A stretch of 12,872 nt of DNA from Desulfobacterales bacterium (GTDB lineage: Bacteria; Desulfobacterota; Desulfobacteria; Desulfobacterales; UBA5852), in contig JASJBQ010000071.1 of the NCBI GenBank assembly GCA_030066455.1, forward strand, positions 1 to 12,872, given 5' to 3'. Positions 12,603-12,872 of this stretch are shown here, piece after piece (positions within the stretch are counted from its first letter, which is position 1; the number at the start of each line of letters is the position of its first letter). A model generated the notes under the pieces. It was given only the letters and a program-made list of their open reading frames with translations. It made no database searches and was not told the DNA's origin. Both the position numbers and the translations under genes were made by a program.

Positions 12603-12872
12603 ATGAAGTCGCTGCTTGCCGCTTTTGCCCGCAACACCGTGTTCGCCAACATTGTCCTGGTGATGATTTTCATGGTCGGCGGCATGGCTGCCGTCGCCAT
12701 GATCCGGGAGACCTTTCCTGAATTCTCGCTCGATATGATCACCATTACCGTCCCGTACCCCGGCGCCGATCCCGAAGAGGTCGAAGAAGGGATCAGCCGC
12801 AAGATCGAGGAGGCCATCGAGGCCGAGGAGGGCATTAAACAGTACACCACCAAGTCCCGTGAAAACGAAGCG
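12603..12872 (+). CDS. RND family efflux pump, N-terminal 90 codons only
   Basis: The frame from ATG 12603 is open to the window end. It shows the RND start: a cytoplasmic amphipathic helix (MKSLLAAFARNTVFANIVLV), the first membrane helix (about 12-34), then RETFPEFSLDMITITVPYPGA followed by DPEEVEEGISRKIEEAIEAEEGIK. This matches the 'FP......i.V...ypGAspeeVe..v..piE.al....gi' pattern of AcrB/MexB-like pumps. It forms an operon with the adaptor upstream. Only the first part of an expected protein of about 1,000 residues is visible, so substrate class (drug or heavy metal) cannot be judged, although the start fits the hydrophobe/amphiphile group. Confidence 0.9.
   Translation, partial: MKSLLAAFARNTVFANIVLVMIFMVGGMAAVAMIRETFPEFSLDMITITVPYPGADPEEVEEGISRKIEEAIEAEEGIKQYTTKSRENEA

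Noticed and set aside
1..12872. CRISPR arrays, insertion sequences, tRNA or rRNA genes
   Set aside because: No regularly spaced repeats, transposase reading frames, terminal inverted repeats or tRNA-like cloverleaf signatures were seen on either strand by eye.

Overview
This 12.9 kb window is GC-rich bacterial chromosome, apart from a few short AT-rich regulatory patches. It looks like an anaerobic deltaproteobacterial (Desulfobacterota, Desulfosarcina-like) genome. That placement is an inference from gene style, from sigma-54 promoters and a c-di-GMP riboswitch next to each other, and from a Thermotoga-type DAHP synthase. No marker gene proves the taxonomy.

Layout: (1) 1-500, minus strand: a 148-aa protein of unknown function with a good sigma-70 promoter, overlapping the start of a second gene that runs off the window. 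(2) 858-1796, plus: a three-helix membrane protein with a NERD nuclease-related domain whose catalytic Glu and Lys positions are both Arg. (3) 1928-2805, minus: an ECF-type sigma factor followed 5 bp later by a soluble zinc-finger (zf-HC2) anti-sigma candidate. (4) 2942-4042, minus: a Tat-exported, lipid-anchored metallo-beta-lactamase-fold hydrolase. (5) 4120-5334, plus: a regulatory island with a sigma-54 promoter, a class I c-di-GMP riboswitch overlapping an intrinsic terminator, and a gene for an 85-aa winged-helix-like protein. A second, consensus-perfect sigma-54 promoter then precedes a 92-aa coiled-coil protein. (6) 5504-7513, minus: an OsmC-like protein, a second MBL-fold hydrolase and an unknown 132-aa protein. 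(7) 7681-10184, plus: a classical attenuator (promoter, 33-codon Trp-rich leader peptide, competing hairpins, terminator) in front of a DAHP synthase gene (aroF) and a 3-dehydroquinate synthase gene (aroB). (8) 10385-12872, plus: a MarR-family regulator with a palindrome in its own promoter, an RND periplasmic adaptor, and the first 90 codons of the RND pump.

The two most rewarding systems are RNA-based. In the first, c-di-GMP binding should prevent a terminator from forming, because the terminator's 5' arm is the conserved 3' segment of the aptamer. This predicts an ON switch on top of sigma-54 control for a tiny protein of unknown function. In the second, scarcity of charged tRNA-Trp should stall ribosomes on five Trp codons and release termination ahead of the first enzymes of the shikimate pathway. 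Both were built by hand from base pairing in the sequence and have not been tested by folding software or homology search.
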